From contig JAAYEH010000704.1 of the NCBI GenBank assembly GCA_012728855.1, positions 1 to 64,000 of the forward strand: a stretch of DNA of 64,000 nucleotides, read 5' to 3'. The notes beneath the pieces were generated by a model. It saw only the letters and a program-made list of their open reading frames with translations. It did no database searches and was not told the DNA's origin. The stretch comes from Rhodopirellula sp. Lineage in GTDB: Bacteria; Planctomycetota; Planctomycetia; Pirellulales; Thermoguttaceae. A program made the translations under genes and the position numbers. This document shows, piece by piece, positions 1-10,066 of the stretch (position 1 is its first letter; each line of letters opens with the position of its first letter).

Positions 1-300
1 CAACAGCAACACGGCAAGGCTTGGTTCAGTCCCCGGCGGCAGCTCTTTGAGCGTCTTCTCTATCCACCTCGACCTTACCACCACCTGGCGGTGTAACTGG
101 CTATGGACTTACGAAACGGACATCTAGTGGGCGAGGAAGACTCGTCTTGCCGGCTTCAACCCCAGGCCATCGGCCTACGCTCGCATGAGGTCGTCCCTTT
201 GGGCTATAGAGCAGTCTTTTCGCGTTTTCCGTAGTAATCGCCGCGAGTTGCTCTGGTTCCCATGCTGTGCAGTCATTGGCAACCCTTTCTTCCCAGTCGT

Positions 301-981
301 TCAGTATTCAAGATGTGTACCGAAGGTTACCGGCAAATCGGCGGCCTCCTGGAGCCGGCGAAGGTAAACTTGCCGAGGAATCTCCACGGCGCCGAGCCTC
401 GCGGTATGGGGAGTACGTTGTTGAATGTCGAAGAGCCGATAGCCGCGGGCAAGCAAGTGCGCCACGAGGTACACCAGCGCCACCTTGGAAGCATCGCGAA
501 CCCGATAAAACTTCGACTCCGCCGCAAATAGCCCTCCCAACGACACGCCATAGGTTCCACCTGCGAGCAGGCCGTTGTGCCATACCTCAATGCTGTGCGC
601 ATGGCCCAGTTCAAACAGGCGAGTATACGCCTGGATCATCGCCGGAAACAACCAACTCGCCCCGGCGCGTCCGTTTTCACTAGCGCAGCCGCGGATAACG
701 CCGGGAAAATCGACATCGCAGGTGACCGAGAACTTTCCGCTGCGACACGTCCGGAGCAATCGCCGTGAGGCGTGGAAACCGTCCAGTTCGATGATGGCGC
801 GTGGGTCCGGCGACCACCAGGTCATCAGACTCACATCGCTGGTAAAGGGCCAGGGAAAGATGCCGTGGCGGTAGGCGTCCAAGAGCCACGGGGGAGTCAG
901 GCGGCCGCCAACGGCAACCATTCCGTCACGGTCGGCGGTTTCCGCCGGCGGAAAGAATCGGGAGGTGGGAAATGTGTTCAT
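301..981 (-). CDS. aat: leucyl/phenylalanyl-tRNA--protein transferase
   Basis: 226 aa ORF; typical N-terminus RFFPPAETADRDGMVAVGGRLTPPWLLDAYRHGIFPWP and WWSPDPRAIIELDGFHASRRLLR, WHNGLLAGGTYGVSLGGLFAAESKF motifs. Confidence 0.95.
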   Translation of the reverse strand: MNTFPTSRFFPPAETADRDGMVAVGGRLTPPWLLDAYRHGIFPWPFTSDVSLMTWWSPDPRAIIELDGFHASRRLLRTCRSGKFSVTCDVDFPGVIRGCASENGRAGASWLFPAMIQAYTRLFELGHAHSIEVWHNGLLAGGTYGVSLGGLFAAESKFYRVRDASKVALVYLVAHLLARGYRLFDIQQRTPHTARLGAVEIPRQVYLRRLQEAADLPVTFGTHLEY

Positions 982-1144
982 CGGAGATTCGAGTCAGAAT
1001 GGGCTGGGAGTCCATTGTACCGCGCCGCCACCGCTTGCGTGACCAGACGCAGCCCCCCCTACTAAGCGGCCCCCCGCTTCAAACGGTTTCTCTTTTGCTA
1101 CAATTAGTCCGCTACGCTGAAGAATCCACAGGTCGGGAAGCCTT

Positions 1145-1990
1145 ATGAGACGGTACGATACGGTAGCCATCGTCGGGGTCGGGCTGATCGGCGGATCGAT
1201 CGGATTGGCGCTTCGCGAGCGCGGGCTGGCGAAGACGGTCATCGGGATCGGTCGTCGGCAGTCGAGTCTGCGCGCTGCCCGCCGGGTGGGCGCCGTGACG
1301 AATACCACAATCGATCTGGCAAAGGGGGTGGCCGACGCCGAACTCATCGTGATCGCGACGCCAGTCGCACGGATCGTCGAGCACGCGCTGCAGTCCGCCC
1401 AGACGTGTCCCGAGGGAGCCCTGATCACCGACGCCGGCAGCACCAAAGAGGCGATCGTCGAACAACTCGACGGAAGACTCCCCCGCAACTGCCGCTACCT
1501 GGGAAGCCATCCGTTGGCCGGCAGCGAAAAGGCCGGAGCATCTCATGCAACCGCCGACCTGTTCGAAGGCCGGGTCGCCATCCTCACCCCGACCGTCAAC
1601 ACCCACGCCGAGGATTTCGATCAGTTGGAGCAGTTCTGGTCGGACCTCGGATCCGTTGTGATCCAGATGGGCCCGGCAGACCACGACCGTGCCATGGCGG
1701 TGACGAGCCATTTGCCGCACGCCGTCGCCTCCGTGTTGGCCTCGATGCTGCCGGAGAGCTTGTTTCGCCTCACCGGCGCCGGCTTTCACGACACCACGCG
1801 GGTCGCCTGCGGCGACGCCGAACTTTGGAAACAGATCTTTGCCGCCAACCGTGCCAATCTCCTGGCCTGCCTCGACCAGTTCAGCCACCGCCTGCACGCC
1901 CTGCGATCCTCCCTGGAGCAGAACGACGCGGCCGCAGTCGAAGACATCCTCCGTCTAGCGAAGAAGAATCGAGATGCTTTGGGAAGTTGA
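1145..1990 (+). CDS. tyrA: prephenate dehydrogenase
   Basis: 281 aa; NAD-binding [61 protein letters not shown] motifs. Confidence 0.93.
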   Translation: MRRYDTVAIVGVGLIGGSIGLALRERGLAKTVIGIGRRQSSLRAARRVGAVTNTTIDLAKGVADAELIVIATPVARIVEHALQSAQTCPEGALITDAGSTKEAIVEQLDGRLPRNCRYLGSHPLAGSEKAGASHATADLFEGRVAILTPTVNTHAEDFDQLEQFWSDLGSVVIQMGPADHDRAMAVTSHLPHAVASVLASMLPESLFRLTGAGFHDTTRVACGDAELWKQIFAANRANLLACLDQFSHRLHALRSSLEQNDAAAVEDILRLAKKNRDALGS

Positions 1991-4900
1991 TATCTACCCC
2001 CGTGCGGGACATCCCGACCTGATCGGCAACCAAGTGTCGGCCGATGCTGCCGACCTGGGCTTGGCCGACGCGCCTCAAGTCACCGCCGCACGTGGCTATT
2101 TGATCCAGGGCGATTTGAGCCGCGAGCAAGTCGCTCGCATCGCCAATGAATTGCTGGCCGACGGCGTAGTCGAACGGACGGTCGTTGCGCCGGTGGGCGA
2201 TCCGTCGCTTGTCGAGGCACCCGAGGGCCGCTCCCACCTGATCCACGTCTTGCCCAAGCCGGGAGTCACCGATCCGGTAGCCCAGAGCGCCCTGTCGGCC
2301 ATCGCCGATTTCGGCATCGAAGCCCAAGCCGTCCGCACACTCAAGAAATACTGGATCACCCCGTTGCCCGACGAGCAGATTCGTCTGCTCTCGTCGAAGG
2401 TGCTGGCCAACGACGCTATCGAGCAGGTGATCGTCGGGCCGCTTTCTTTCTCCCATTTGGAATTGGGATCGCCGTACCAGTTCCAACCGATCACCGTGGC
2501 GATTCGCGGCATGGACGACGATGCGCTGGGGCGGCTGAGCCGCGAAGGCCAGCTCTACCTGTCGCTGGTCGAGATGCGGACGATCCAGGATCATTACCGC
2601 TCGCTCGACCGCGATCCGACCGATGCCGAGTTGGAGACGATTGCCCAGACATGGAGCGAGCATTGCAGCCATAAAACCCTTGCCGGCCGCATTCGCTATT
2701 GCGACGAGAATGGCCCGCGGCAGTGCGACAACATGCTCCGCGAGACCATCTTCGCCGCCACCGAGCAAATCCGCGCGGAACTCGCCGAGCGGGACTGGTG
2801 CGTGAGCGTCTTCCGCGACAACGCCGGCGTGATCCGCTTCGACGAGCAGTACAACGTCGTCTTCAAGGTCGAAACACACAACCATCCTTCTGCCCTGGAG
2901 CCGTACGGCGGGGCCAACACCGGCATCGGTGGCGTGATTCGCGATCCGATGGGCACCGGAATGGGCGCCAAACCGATCTGCAATACCGATGTCTTCTGCT
3001 TCGCCCCGCCCGACACCCCGGCCGACCGGTTGCCGCCGGGCGTTCTCCATCCCCGTCGCGTCATGAAGGGAGTTGTGGCCGGAGTGCGGGACTACGGAAA
3101 TCGCATGGGAATCCCGACCGTCAACGGCGCGATCTACTTCGACCCCCGCTACCTCGGCAATCCGCTCGTCTATTGCGGCAACGTCGGCCTGATCCCCCGC
3201 GAACTATCGAGCAAAGAGACCAAAGCCGGCGACCTGATCGTGACGATCGGTGGTCGGACGGGCCGCGACGGCATCCACGGCGCCACCTTCAGCTCCGCGG
3301 AATTGACCAGCCAAAGCGAATCGCTCTCCGGCGGCGCCGTGCAGATCGGTAATGCCATCACCGAGAAAATGGTGCTTGACGTGCTCCTGGTCGCCCGCGA
3401 CCGAACGCTGTACAACGCCGTCACCGACTGCGGCGCCGGCGGCTTCTCCAGCGCCGTCGGCGAGATGGGCGAAGAGATAGGCGCCGAGGTCTGGCTGGAG
3501 CGGGCGCCGCTGAAGTACGAAGGGCTTTCCTATACGGAAATCTGGATCTCGGAAGCCCAGGAGCGGATGATTCTGGCCGTGCCGCCGGAGAAATGGGACG
3601 AGTTGCACGCCCTCTGCCGATCCGAAGGCGTGGAAGCGACGGTGATCGGCCAATTCGTTCCCACCGGCCGCCTCGTCCTGAAGTACAACGACCATCAGGT
3701 CGCCGATCTCTCGATGCAGTTCCTCCACGGTGGTCGCCCACCGGTTGTTCGCGAGGCCGTCTACAACCCGCCGGCCCCGCGAAGACTGACGCTTCCGCCC
3801 GGCGACTCCTGGGACCACACCCCATCGCTGAAGCGGATTCTCAGTTCGCTGAACGTGGCGAGCAAGCATTGGGTGATCCGGCAGTACGACCACGAGGTAC
3901 AGGGTGGCAGCGCGATCAAGCCGCTGGTCGGCGTGGCGAACGACGGCCCGAGCGATGCCGCCGTCGTCAGGCCGGTCTTAACATCGCGGCGAGGTCTGGT
4001 GATCGCCTGCGGCATGAACCCCTGTTACGGCGACCTGGACACCTACTGGATGGCCGCCAGCGCCATCGACGAGGCGGTGCGGAACTGCGTGGCGGTGGGC
4101 GCCGATCCGCGGCGGATCGCCATCCTCGACAACTTCTGCTGGGGCAACACCGAGCGGCCGGAAACGCTCGGCTCCCTGGTCCGTGCCGCGTTGGCCTGCC
4201 ACGATGTGGCCGTGGCCTATCAGACGCCGTTCATCAGCGGCAAAGACAGTCTCAACAATGAATTCCGGCACGAAAACGCCGGCGAACCGATTTCGATCCC
4301 GCCGTCGCTGTTGATCAGCGCTATCGGTCAGATCGACGACGTGGCCCGCTGTGTGAGCATGGACCTGAAGCAGTCGGGCAACTGCCTCTATCTGGTCGGC
4401 CTGACCAGCGAAGAGTTGGGCGGATCCCACTACGCGTTGATTCTGGGGAAGCGGGGCGGACAGGTTCCGCAAGTCGCCTCGCAACGAGCCCGCGAGATCT
4501 TCCTCTCCCTGCACCGCGCCATGGAGGCCGGGCTGGTCCGCGCCTGCCACGACCTCAGCGAAGGCGGGCTGGCGGTGGCCGCTGCCGAGATGGCCTTCGC
4601 CGGCGGACTCGGCGCTCAAATCGAACTCGGCCGCGTGCCGCAGAACATCACGATCGACGACCCATCCCAGGCCGACGCGACGGCCCTCGCCCGGCGACTC
4701 CGCAGGCAGGAAATCCATCCACTCTCGACCTACGCCCCTGCCAACGCTGTGTTGCTGTTCAGCGAGTCGAACACGCGGTTTCTCTGCGAGGTCCGGCCTG
4801 AGGACGGCGAAGCCTTCGAAGCGACGATGGCCGGCCTGCCCCACGCCATGATCGGCGAAGTTTCCGACAGCGGAGTCCTCCAGATCATGGGAATCCCCCG

Positions 4901-5012
4901 CCCAATGACCGACGACGAGTCCGGCCGCATCGAGCTAGTCACGCCCTTGGTGATCGAAGCCGACATCGCCCAACTCAAAACCGCCTGGCAAAAGCCGCTT
5001 AACTGGCAGTGA
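1974..5012 (+). CDS. purL: phosphoribosylformylglycinamidine synthase II with N-terminal PurS-like region
   Basis: 1012 aa; [56 protein letters not shown]; about 170 aa N-terminal extension with two PurS-like repeats. Confidence 0.95.
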   Translation: MLWEVDIYPRAGHPDLIGNQVSADAADLGLADAPQVTAARGYLIQGDLSREQVARIANELLADGVVERTVVAPVGDPSLVEAPEGRSHLIHVLPKPGVTDPVAQSALSAIADFGIEAQAVRTLKKYWITPLPDEQIRLLSSKVLANDAIEQVIVGPLSFSHLELGSPYQFQPITVAIRGMDDDALGRLSREGQLYLSLVEMRTIQDHYRSLDRDPTDAELETIAQTWSEHCSHKTLAGRIRYCDENGPRQCDNMLRETIFAATEQIRAELAERDWCVSVFRDNAGVIRFDEQYNVVFKVETHNHPSALEPYGGANTGIGGVIRDPMGTGMGAKPICNTDVFCFAPPDTPADRLPPGVLHPRRVMKGVVAGVRDYGNRMGIPTVNGAIYFDPRYLGNPLVYCGNVGLIPRELSSKETKAGDLIVTIGGRTGRDGIHGATFSSAELTSQSESLSGGAVQIGNAITEKMVLDVLLVARDRTLYNAVTDCGAGGFSSAVGEMGEEIGAEVWLERAPLKYEGLSYTEIWISEAQERMILAVPPEKWDELHALCRSEGVEATVIGQFVPTGRLVLKYNDHQVADLSMQFLHGGRPPVVREAVYNPPAPRRLTLPPGDSWDHTPSLKRILSSLNVASKHWVIRQYDHEVQGGSAIKPLVGVANDGPSDAAVVRPVLTSRRGLVIACGMNPCYGDLDTYWMAASAIDEAVRNCVAVGADPRRIAILDNFCWGNTERPETLGSLVRAALACHDVAVAYQTPFISGKDSLNNEFRHENAGEPISIPPSLLISAIGQIDDVARCVSMDLKQSGNCLYLVGLTSEELGGSHYALILGKRGGQVPQVASQRAREIFLSLHRAMEAGLVRACHDLSEGGLAVAAAEMAFAGGLGAQIELGRVPQNITIDDPSQADATALARRLRRQEIHPLSTYAPANAVLLFSESNTRFLCEVRPEDGEAFEATMAGLPHAMIGEVSDSGVLQIMGIPRPMTDDESGRIELVTPLVIEADIAQLKTAWQKPLNWQ

Positions 5013-5013
5013 A

Positions 5014-5034
5014 GAGTCCAGAGTCGAGAGTCCA
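5014..5034 (+). repeat. heptamer repeat (GAGTCCA/GAGTCGA) x3
   Basis: gagtcca gagtcga gagtcca directly 3' of the purL stop. Confidence 0.85.
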
Positions 5035-5067
5035 GAACCAAACCTTCGACCGCCGCCCTGGCTCCTG

Positions 5068-5102
5068 ATGACCAATGACCAATGACCAATGACAAATGAC
5101 AA
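5068..5102 (+). repeat. heptamer repeat ATGACCA/ATGACAA x5
   Basis: atgacca x3 then atgacaa x2; last unit holds the purQ ATG at 5096. Confidence 0.9.
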
Positions 5103-5890
5103 ATTCCCACCCCAACGTATTGATTCTGCGCGCCCCGGGCACAAACTGCGACCGCGAAACCGCGTACGCCTTTGAACAAGCCGGTGCCGGCGTGGAATTA
5201 GTCCATGTCAATCGCGTGCTGGAACAGCCCGGCCTCTTCGACCGATTTCAGATCCTCTGCATCCCGGGCGGATTCAGTTACGGCGACGACGTGGCGGCCG
5301 GTCGCATTTTCGCCAATCAGTTCCGACACCATCTCGATGAGCAACTGAACCGTTTCAAAGACGCGGGGAAGATCATCCTGGGTATCTGCAACGGTTTTCA
5401 GGTGCTGCTCAAGTCCGGGGTGCTGCTGGAGGAGACGCCCGAGACCGGCCCGCCGGCCACACTCACCTGGAATGATTCCGGCCGATTCGAAGACCGCTGG
5501 GTGCAATTAAGTGCGGGCCAGTCGGATTGCGTCCTGTTGCGCGGGATCGAGTCGATGTATCTGCCGGTCGCTCATGCCGAAGGGAAGTTCGTCACCAGAG
5601 ATGAGGGCGTGTTGGCCGCCTTGGACCGCGGCAAACAATTGGCTCTGCGTTATCGTTGCCAGGTCGTCCCGGCGAACGCCGATGGGCCGGTTCCCTACCC
5701 GGACAATCCCAACGGATCGGTAGCCGACATCGCGGGAGTCTGCGACACGACCGGCAGAGTCCTCGGCTTGATGCCGCATCCCGAGCGGCACATCGACCGC
5801 ACTCAACATCCCCGTTGGACCCGAGGCGAAGGCCGCCAGCCCGGCGACGGAATGCAGATCTTCCTCAACGCCGTCGAATACTTTGCGTAG
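5096..5890 (+). CDS. purQ: phosphoribosylformylglycinamidine synthase I (glutaminase)
   Basis: 264 aa; VLILRAPGTNCDRETAYAFEQAGA, IPGGFSYGDDVAAGRIFANQ, ILGICNGFQVLLKSG, GLMPHPERHID. Confidence 0.95.
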   Translation: MTNSHPNVLILRAPGTNCDRETAYAFEQAGAGVELVHVNRVLEQPGLFDRFQILCIPGGFSYGDDVAAGRIFANQFRHHLDEQLNRFKDAGKIILGICNGFQVLLKSGVLLEETPETGPPATLTWNDSGRFEDRWVQLSAGQSDCVLLRGIESMYLPVAHAEGKFVTRDEGVLAALDRGKQLALRYRCQVVPANADGPVPYPDNPNGSVADIAGVCDTTGRVLGLMPHPERHIDRTQHPRWTRGEGRQPGDGMQIFLNAVEYFA

Positions 5891-5901
5891 TGCCGCCGCA
5901 T

Positions 5902-6480
5902 CTAATCGAAAATCCCCGCACCGAAACCTCCGCGGGGCGGGCGCGCGGCATGTTGAGACTGACGCACGGGCCCCTTGTGCGGCCCGCGGGGCTTCTCCGC
6001 TTGCTGAAATTGCGCCGGTTCCATCGTGTGTTGCGGTTGCTGGATCTCTTCGATTTCCTCGTGATCGAGGTCGTCGTAGCGTGAGACGTACCCCGGCTCG
6101 CTGGCACGTTCCTTTTCTTCCTCGAACGACTCGATCACACGCTGCTGGATCATCTCGCGGCAGGCCGAGTTGATCGGGTGCACGATATCGGCGTAGAGCT
6201 TCGTCCTCCCCTCGTCGTCGCGAAGGCCCTGGCTCTCACGCAGCCCCGCCCCGCACTGGTTGCAGTACGCTGCGCGAAGATGGTTCTTCGAGCGACACTG
6301 CGGGCAGTGCGCGGTGAGCTTGCGGCTGGGCATGGCTACAAACGGGCCGTTGGCGCCCTCAATGATCTTCAGATCACGAACCACGAAGCTGTCGTCGAAG
6401 GTGATCGAGCAAAACGCTTTCAGCCGTTCTCCCGGCTCCTCCATGAGCTTGATGCGAACCTCGGTGATCTCCACGGCCAT
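5902..6480 (-). CDS. spoVG: SpoVG family protein with inserted zinc ribbon
   Basis: 192 aa; ITEVRIKL...[36 protein letters not shown] and [18 protein letters not shown] flank CPQC-x13-CNQC. Confidence 0.88.
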   Translation of the reverse strand: MAVEITEVRIKLMEEPGERLKAFCSITFDDSFVVRDLKIIEGANGPFVAMPSRKLTAHCPQCRSKNHLRAAYCNQCGAGLRESQGLRDDEGRTKLYADIVHPINSACREMIQQRVIESFEEEKERASEPGYVSRYDDLDHEEIEEIQQPQHTMEPAQFQQAEKPRGPHKGPVRQSQHAARPPRGGFGAGIFD

Positions 6481-6501
6481 TCTCCTTGCGAAACGGGCTT
6501 T

Positions 6502-7410
6502 CTAGAGGCTACCTCGGACTGCAAAGGCAATTCCGACTCCGTTGGCTTCCAACCGATTGGCCACCCGCCGAGCGTGCCGCTGGTGGCGGCAAATCCCAAA
6601 GTAGCAGGTTCCGCTGCCACTCATCTGATGGCCCAGGCAATCCATCCGCCCCATCTCCTGGCGGAGCCGCCGGATCCAGGGCGACAGGGTTTCCGCGGCC
6701 GACTCGAGGCGATTGAACAACAGTCGCCCGGCCCGTCCCAAATCCCCGCGACGCAGTGCTTCCAACAACGGCGCCATCGGTCGCGGCGGATCGCCCGTCT
6801 GACATATTCTATACACGGCAGCCGTCGACAAACCGGCCGGTGGCCGCACTACGACAAGATGCAGGTTGCCGAAGCCGCCCAACGGGTCAACCAACTCGCC
6901 GCGGCCGCGGCAAACGGCAGCCCCCCGGGCAAAAAAAAGCGGCACATCGCTTCCCAATTCGGCACCCAGCTCCGCCAGTCGCTGATCGGACCACCCCAGC
7001 CGCCATCCCGCATTAGCCGCCACCAGGGCAGCAGCGGCATCGCTCGAGCCACCCCCTAGCCCGGCGGCGGATGGGATCCGTTTCACCAAGTGGACAGCAG
7101 CGCCGCCATCGACGCCGGCGCGACGCCTGAGCAGGTTGACCGCCCGGACAACTAGATTCTCCGGACCCTCCGGCACCACGTCATCGCCCGCGGCAGAGGC
7201 GGCGCTTGGGGCCACGAGACGTCGGCAAGTGAAGTCGATCCGCGGGGCCGAACTCTCGCGAAAGAACAACGTGTCGCAGAGAGTAATCGGCGTCACCAGG
7301 GTCTCGATGTCGTGATACCCGTCCTCACGCTTCCCCAGCACCTCAAAGAAAAGATTGACTTTCGCAGGTGCCTGGACGACGAAGCCTGAGGGTGACCGGT
7401 GGAGGTGCAT
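6502..7410 (-). CDS. ispE: 4-diphosphocytidyl-2-C-methyl-D-erythritol kinase
   Basis: 302 aa GHMP kinase; APAKVNLFFEVLGKREDGYHDIETLV, KRIPSAAGLGGGSSDAAAALV, MSGSGTCYFGI. Confidence 0.93.
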   Translation of the reverse strand: MHLHRSPSGFVVQAPAKVNLFFEVLGKREDGYHDIETLVTPITLCDTLFFRESSAPRIDFTCRRLVAPSAASAAGDDVVPEGPENLVVRAVNLLRRRAGVDGGAAVHLVKRIPSAAGLGGGSSDAAAALVAANAGWRLGWSDQRLAELGAELGSDVPLFFARGAAVCRGRGELVDPLGGFGNLHLVVVRPPAGLSTAAVYRICQTGDPPRPMAPLLEALRRGDLGRAGRLLFNRLESAAETLSPWIRRLRQEMGRMDCLGHQMSGSGTCYFGICRHQRHARRVANRLEANGVGIAFAVRGSL

Positions 7411-7619
7411 CCTTGGTGCCTTTCCGGGCCTTTCCCAAAAGATCGGAAGAATTTCCGAACCTTTCTCGGGAGAGGCATATACCCACTAAGCCACCTGCCG
7501 ATTCTATCGGGGCCGTAGGCCAAGGTCAATCGGGGACGGAGCGCAGTGCAAGCAATCAAGCGGAGGTTTTATCCGCAATCGCCTGCAAAACCAAGAACTA
7601 GACAGAATAGGCTGTTTGC

Positions 7620-8267
7620 TTAAGATGCGCGGGCAGAGCGACCTTTGAGTATCTCTAAGGCGATGGGCAGCACGGAAAGGAAAACGATCGCCAGGATGAC
7701 GAGCGTGAAATTCTTTTGCACCACCTCGCGAGTGCCGAACAAATAACCCACAGAAACGAATAAGGCCACCCAGAGGATGCCGCCGAGCACATTATAGGCG
7801 AGAAAGCGGCGGTAGTTCATCGCTCCCACCCCGGCCACGAAGGGCGCAAAAGTCCGCACGATGGGGACGAACCGCGCCAGGATGATCGTCTTTCCCCCGT
7901 GGCGTTCGTAGAACTCGTGGGTGCGATCGAGATGCTTCTTCTTGAGAAAGCGGAAATTACCGCTGAAGGCCGGAGGGCCGATATAGTGCCCCAACCAATA
8001 GTTCACCGTATCGCCGAGAATAGCCGCCGCGGAGAGCAACACCACGAGTGTGCCCGGCTCCAGCGGCGAATCAGGACGTCCGGCCAGAGCGCCGGCCGCA
8101 AACAAGAGCGAATCGCCCGGCAAGAACGGCGTGATCACCAGCCCCGTTTCGCAGAAGATGATCGTGAACAGGATCAGGTATGTCCAGATCCCGTACTGCT
8201 GGATGAGCACGTCGAGGTGTTTGTCGACGTGAAGAAACAGGTCGATCAACCCGCCGAGCCATTCCAT
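7620..8267 (-). CDS. DedA family membrane protein
   Basis: FCETGLVITPFLPGDSLLFAAGALAG, RFLKKKHLDRTHEFYERHGGKTIILARFVPIVRTFAPFVAGVG; start set at MEWLGG because the upstream ORF extension reads through repeats. Confidence 0.9.
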   Translation of the reverse strand: MEWLGGLIDLFLHVDKHLDVLIQQYGIWTYLILFTIIFCETGLVITPFLPGDSLLFAAGALAGRPDSPLEPGTLVVLLSAAAILGDTVNYWLGHYIGPPAFSGNFRFLKKKHLDRTHEFYERHGGKTIILARFVPIVRTFAPFVAGVGAMNYRRFLAYNVLGGILWVALFVSVGYLFGTREVVQKNFTLVILAIVFLSVLPIALEILKGRSARAS

Positions 8268-8287
8268 GTGCGCCGCCTCGAGAGGAT

Positions 8288-8403
8288 TGTGTGGAGTGTT
8301 GGAGTGACGGAGTATTGGTAGGTGCGAGGGCAGGAAGGTTGGAAGGTTCAGTGCAGACAGCGCCGAACCTCTCTTTTCCATCACTCCATCACTCCACTCC
8401 CCG
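8288..8403. repeat. short TGGAGTGA-type repeats in inverted orientation around the ilvE stop
   Basis: gtgtggagtgttggagtgacggag (+) and, on -, ggagtggagtgatggagtgatgg. Confidence 0.6.
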
Positions 8404-9255
8404 CCGAGTCAGCTTCTTGAACAGGTCGATCAACTGCCGCGTGAGAGGCCCCGGAACGCCGTCGCCGATCGAGCGGCTGTCGACCTTCACGACCGGCACC
8501 ACTTCGGCCGCCGTGCCGGTCAGGAAGCACTCGTCGGCGATGTAGACGTCGTGCTTCGTCAGCGGCACTTCGCGAACCTCGATGCCGGCCTCGCGGGCCA
8601 ATTCAATCACGGCGTCGCGGGTGACGCCCTCGAGGATGCCGGCTTCGTTGGGCGGCGTGAGCAGGCGGCCGCCGCGGACAAGAAAGATGTTATCGCCCGT
8701 ACACTCGGCGACCTCGCCCTTGTGGTTGAGCATTAGCGCCTCGATGCAGCCAGCCTGTAGGCCCTCGATCTTGGCGAGGATGTTGTTCAAGTAATTGAGC
8801 GACTTGATCCGCGGGCTCAACGCTGCCGGATGGTTGCGGACCGTGCTGACCGTGATGATCTCCAGCCCTTTCTGGTAAAGCTCTTCCGGGTACAGCGCGA
8901 TGCGGTCGGTGATCACGATCACCTGGGGATCGCTGCAACGGTTGGGATCCAGGCCGAGACTGCCGGAGCCGCGGGTGACAACCACGCGGATATATCCGTC
9001 CTGGAGGCCGTTGGCCTGGAGCGTTGCTTCGATCGCCTGGGCCATATCCTCCTTGGAAACGGGGATGGTCAGCCAGATTGCCTTGGCGGAATCCCATAGT
9101 CGGTCGAGATGCCGGCGGAGCCGGAAGACCTTGCCGCCGTAGCTGCGGATGCCTTCGAAGACGCCGTCGCCGTAGAGCAGTCCGTGGTCGTAGACGCTGA
9201 CCTTGGCGTTTTCCTTGTCGTAGAGCTTTCCGTTGATCCAGATCTTGAGAGACAT
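8389..9255 (-). CDS. ilvE: branched-chain amino acid aminotransferase
   Basis: 288 aa class IV aminotransferase; KVSVYDHGLLYGDGVFEGIRSYGGKVFRLRRHLDRL, IKSLNYLNNILAKIEG, GTAAEVVPV. Confidence 0.93.
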   Translation of the reverse strand: MSLKIWINGKLYDKENAKVSVYDHGLLYGDGVFEGIRSYGGKVFRLRRHLDRLWDSAKAIWLTIPVSKEDMAQAIEATLQANGLQDGYIRVVVTRGSGSLGLDPNRCSDPQVIVITDRIALYPEELYQKGLEIITVSTVRNHPAALSPRIKSLNYLNNILAKIEGLQAGCIEALMLNHKGEVAECTGDNIFLVRGGRLLTPPNEAGILEGVTRDAVIELAREAGIEVREVPLTKHDVYIADECFLTGTAAEVVPVVKVDSRSIGDGVPGPLTRQLIDLFKKLTRRGVE

Positions 9256-9280
9256 GGCAATTTCGCGCGGTGTGAGTGAG

Positions 9281-10066
9281 TCAGTCGTCCGAGTTCACGG
9301 TCTCAACCCGGCCGTCCACCAGACGAACGGTTCGATCCGCCTGCCGGGCGATGGCGGGGTCGTGCGTAACCATGACTATAGTGAGCTTTTCCTGCCGGTT
9401 CAAGCTGCGAAGGATCTGGAGGATTTCCGCTCCGGTTTTCTGGTCGAGGTTGCCGGTCGGCTCGTCGGCCAACAGCAGTTCCGGCCGCGCCACCAGCGCT
9501 CTGGCAATGGCGGCGCGTTGCATCTCCCCACCAGACAGTTCGCGGGGCAAATGGTTCATGCGATGGCCTAGTCCGACCAGCTCCAGCAGTCGTTCGGCAG
9601 TGCTGCGGTGCCGGCGTCGGCGGCGAAAGAACCCCCAAGCCGACTCGCCGATCATCAGCGGAGCGAGCACGTTTTCCAGCGTGGTCAGTTCCGGCATGAG
9701 GTGATAGAACTGGAAAATCATGCCGAAGGACCGATTTCGCAACGCATCGCGGTCACTGCCGGGCAGATTGTCGATCCGCCGGCCGTTGAAAGCAATTGTG
9801 CCACCATCGGGTGCGTCAAGAGTTCCTAGCAGATGCAGCAGAGTGCTTTTTCCCGAACCACTCTGCCCGATGATCGCCAGGAATTCGCCCTGCTGTACGA
9901 CGAGATCGACCCCCCTGAGAACGGGAATGTCGACCAAGCCCTTGCGATAGCTCTTCTTGAGATTGACCGCTTCGATCTGGCAGCCTCGTGACCAACCGGC
10001 CGCGTTTTGGGACATGGTGCGTGGCCTCGGCGCCGCGGTCGTGCTCCCTTCCAATCCGTTACTCAT
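9281..10066 (-). CDS. ABC transporter ATP-binding protein (LolD/MacB-like)
   Basis: Walker A IIGQSGSGKSTLLHLLG, signature RELSGGEMQRAAIARAL, Walker B LLLADEPTGNLD; start at MSNGLE is one of several options. Confidence 0.9.
   Translation of the reverse strand: MSNGLEGSTTAAPRPRTMSQNAAGWSRGCQIEAVNLKKSYRKGLVDIPVLRGVDLVVQQGEFLAIIGQSGSGKSTLLHLLGTLDAPDGGTIAFNGRRIDNLPGSDRDALRNRSFGMIFQFYHLMPELTTLENVLAPLMIGESAWGFFRRRRRHRSTAERLLELVGLGHRMNHLPRELSGGEMQRAAIARALVARPELLLADEPTGNLDQKTGAEILQILRSLNRQEKLTIVMVTHDPAIARQADRTVRLVDGRVETVNSDD

Noticed and set aside
1-96. Open reading to the left edge (QQQHGKAWFSPRRQLFERLLYPPRPYHHLAV*), possible 3' end of a gene
   Set aside because: Another frame is also open; too short to assign without upstream sequence
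5068-5102. Considered as CRISPR-like or minisatellite array
   Set aside because: 7-nt units without spacers; STRR-type repeat, not CRISPR
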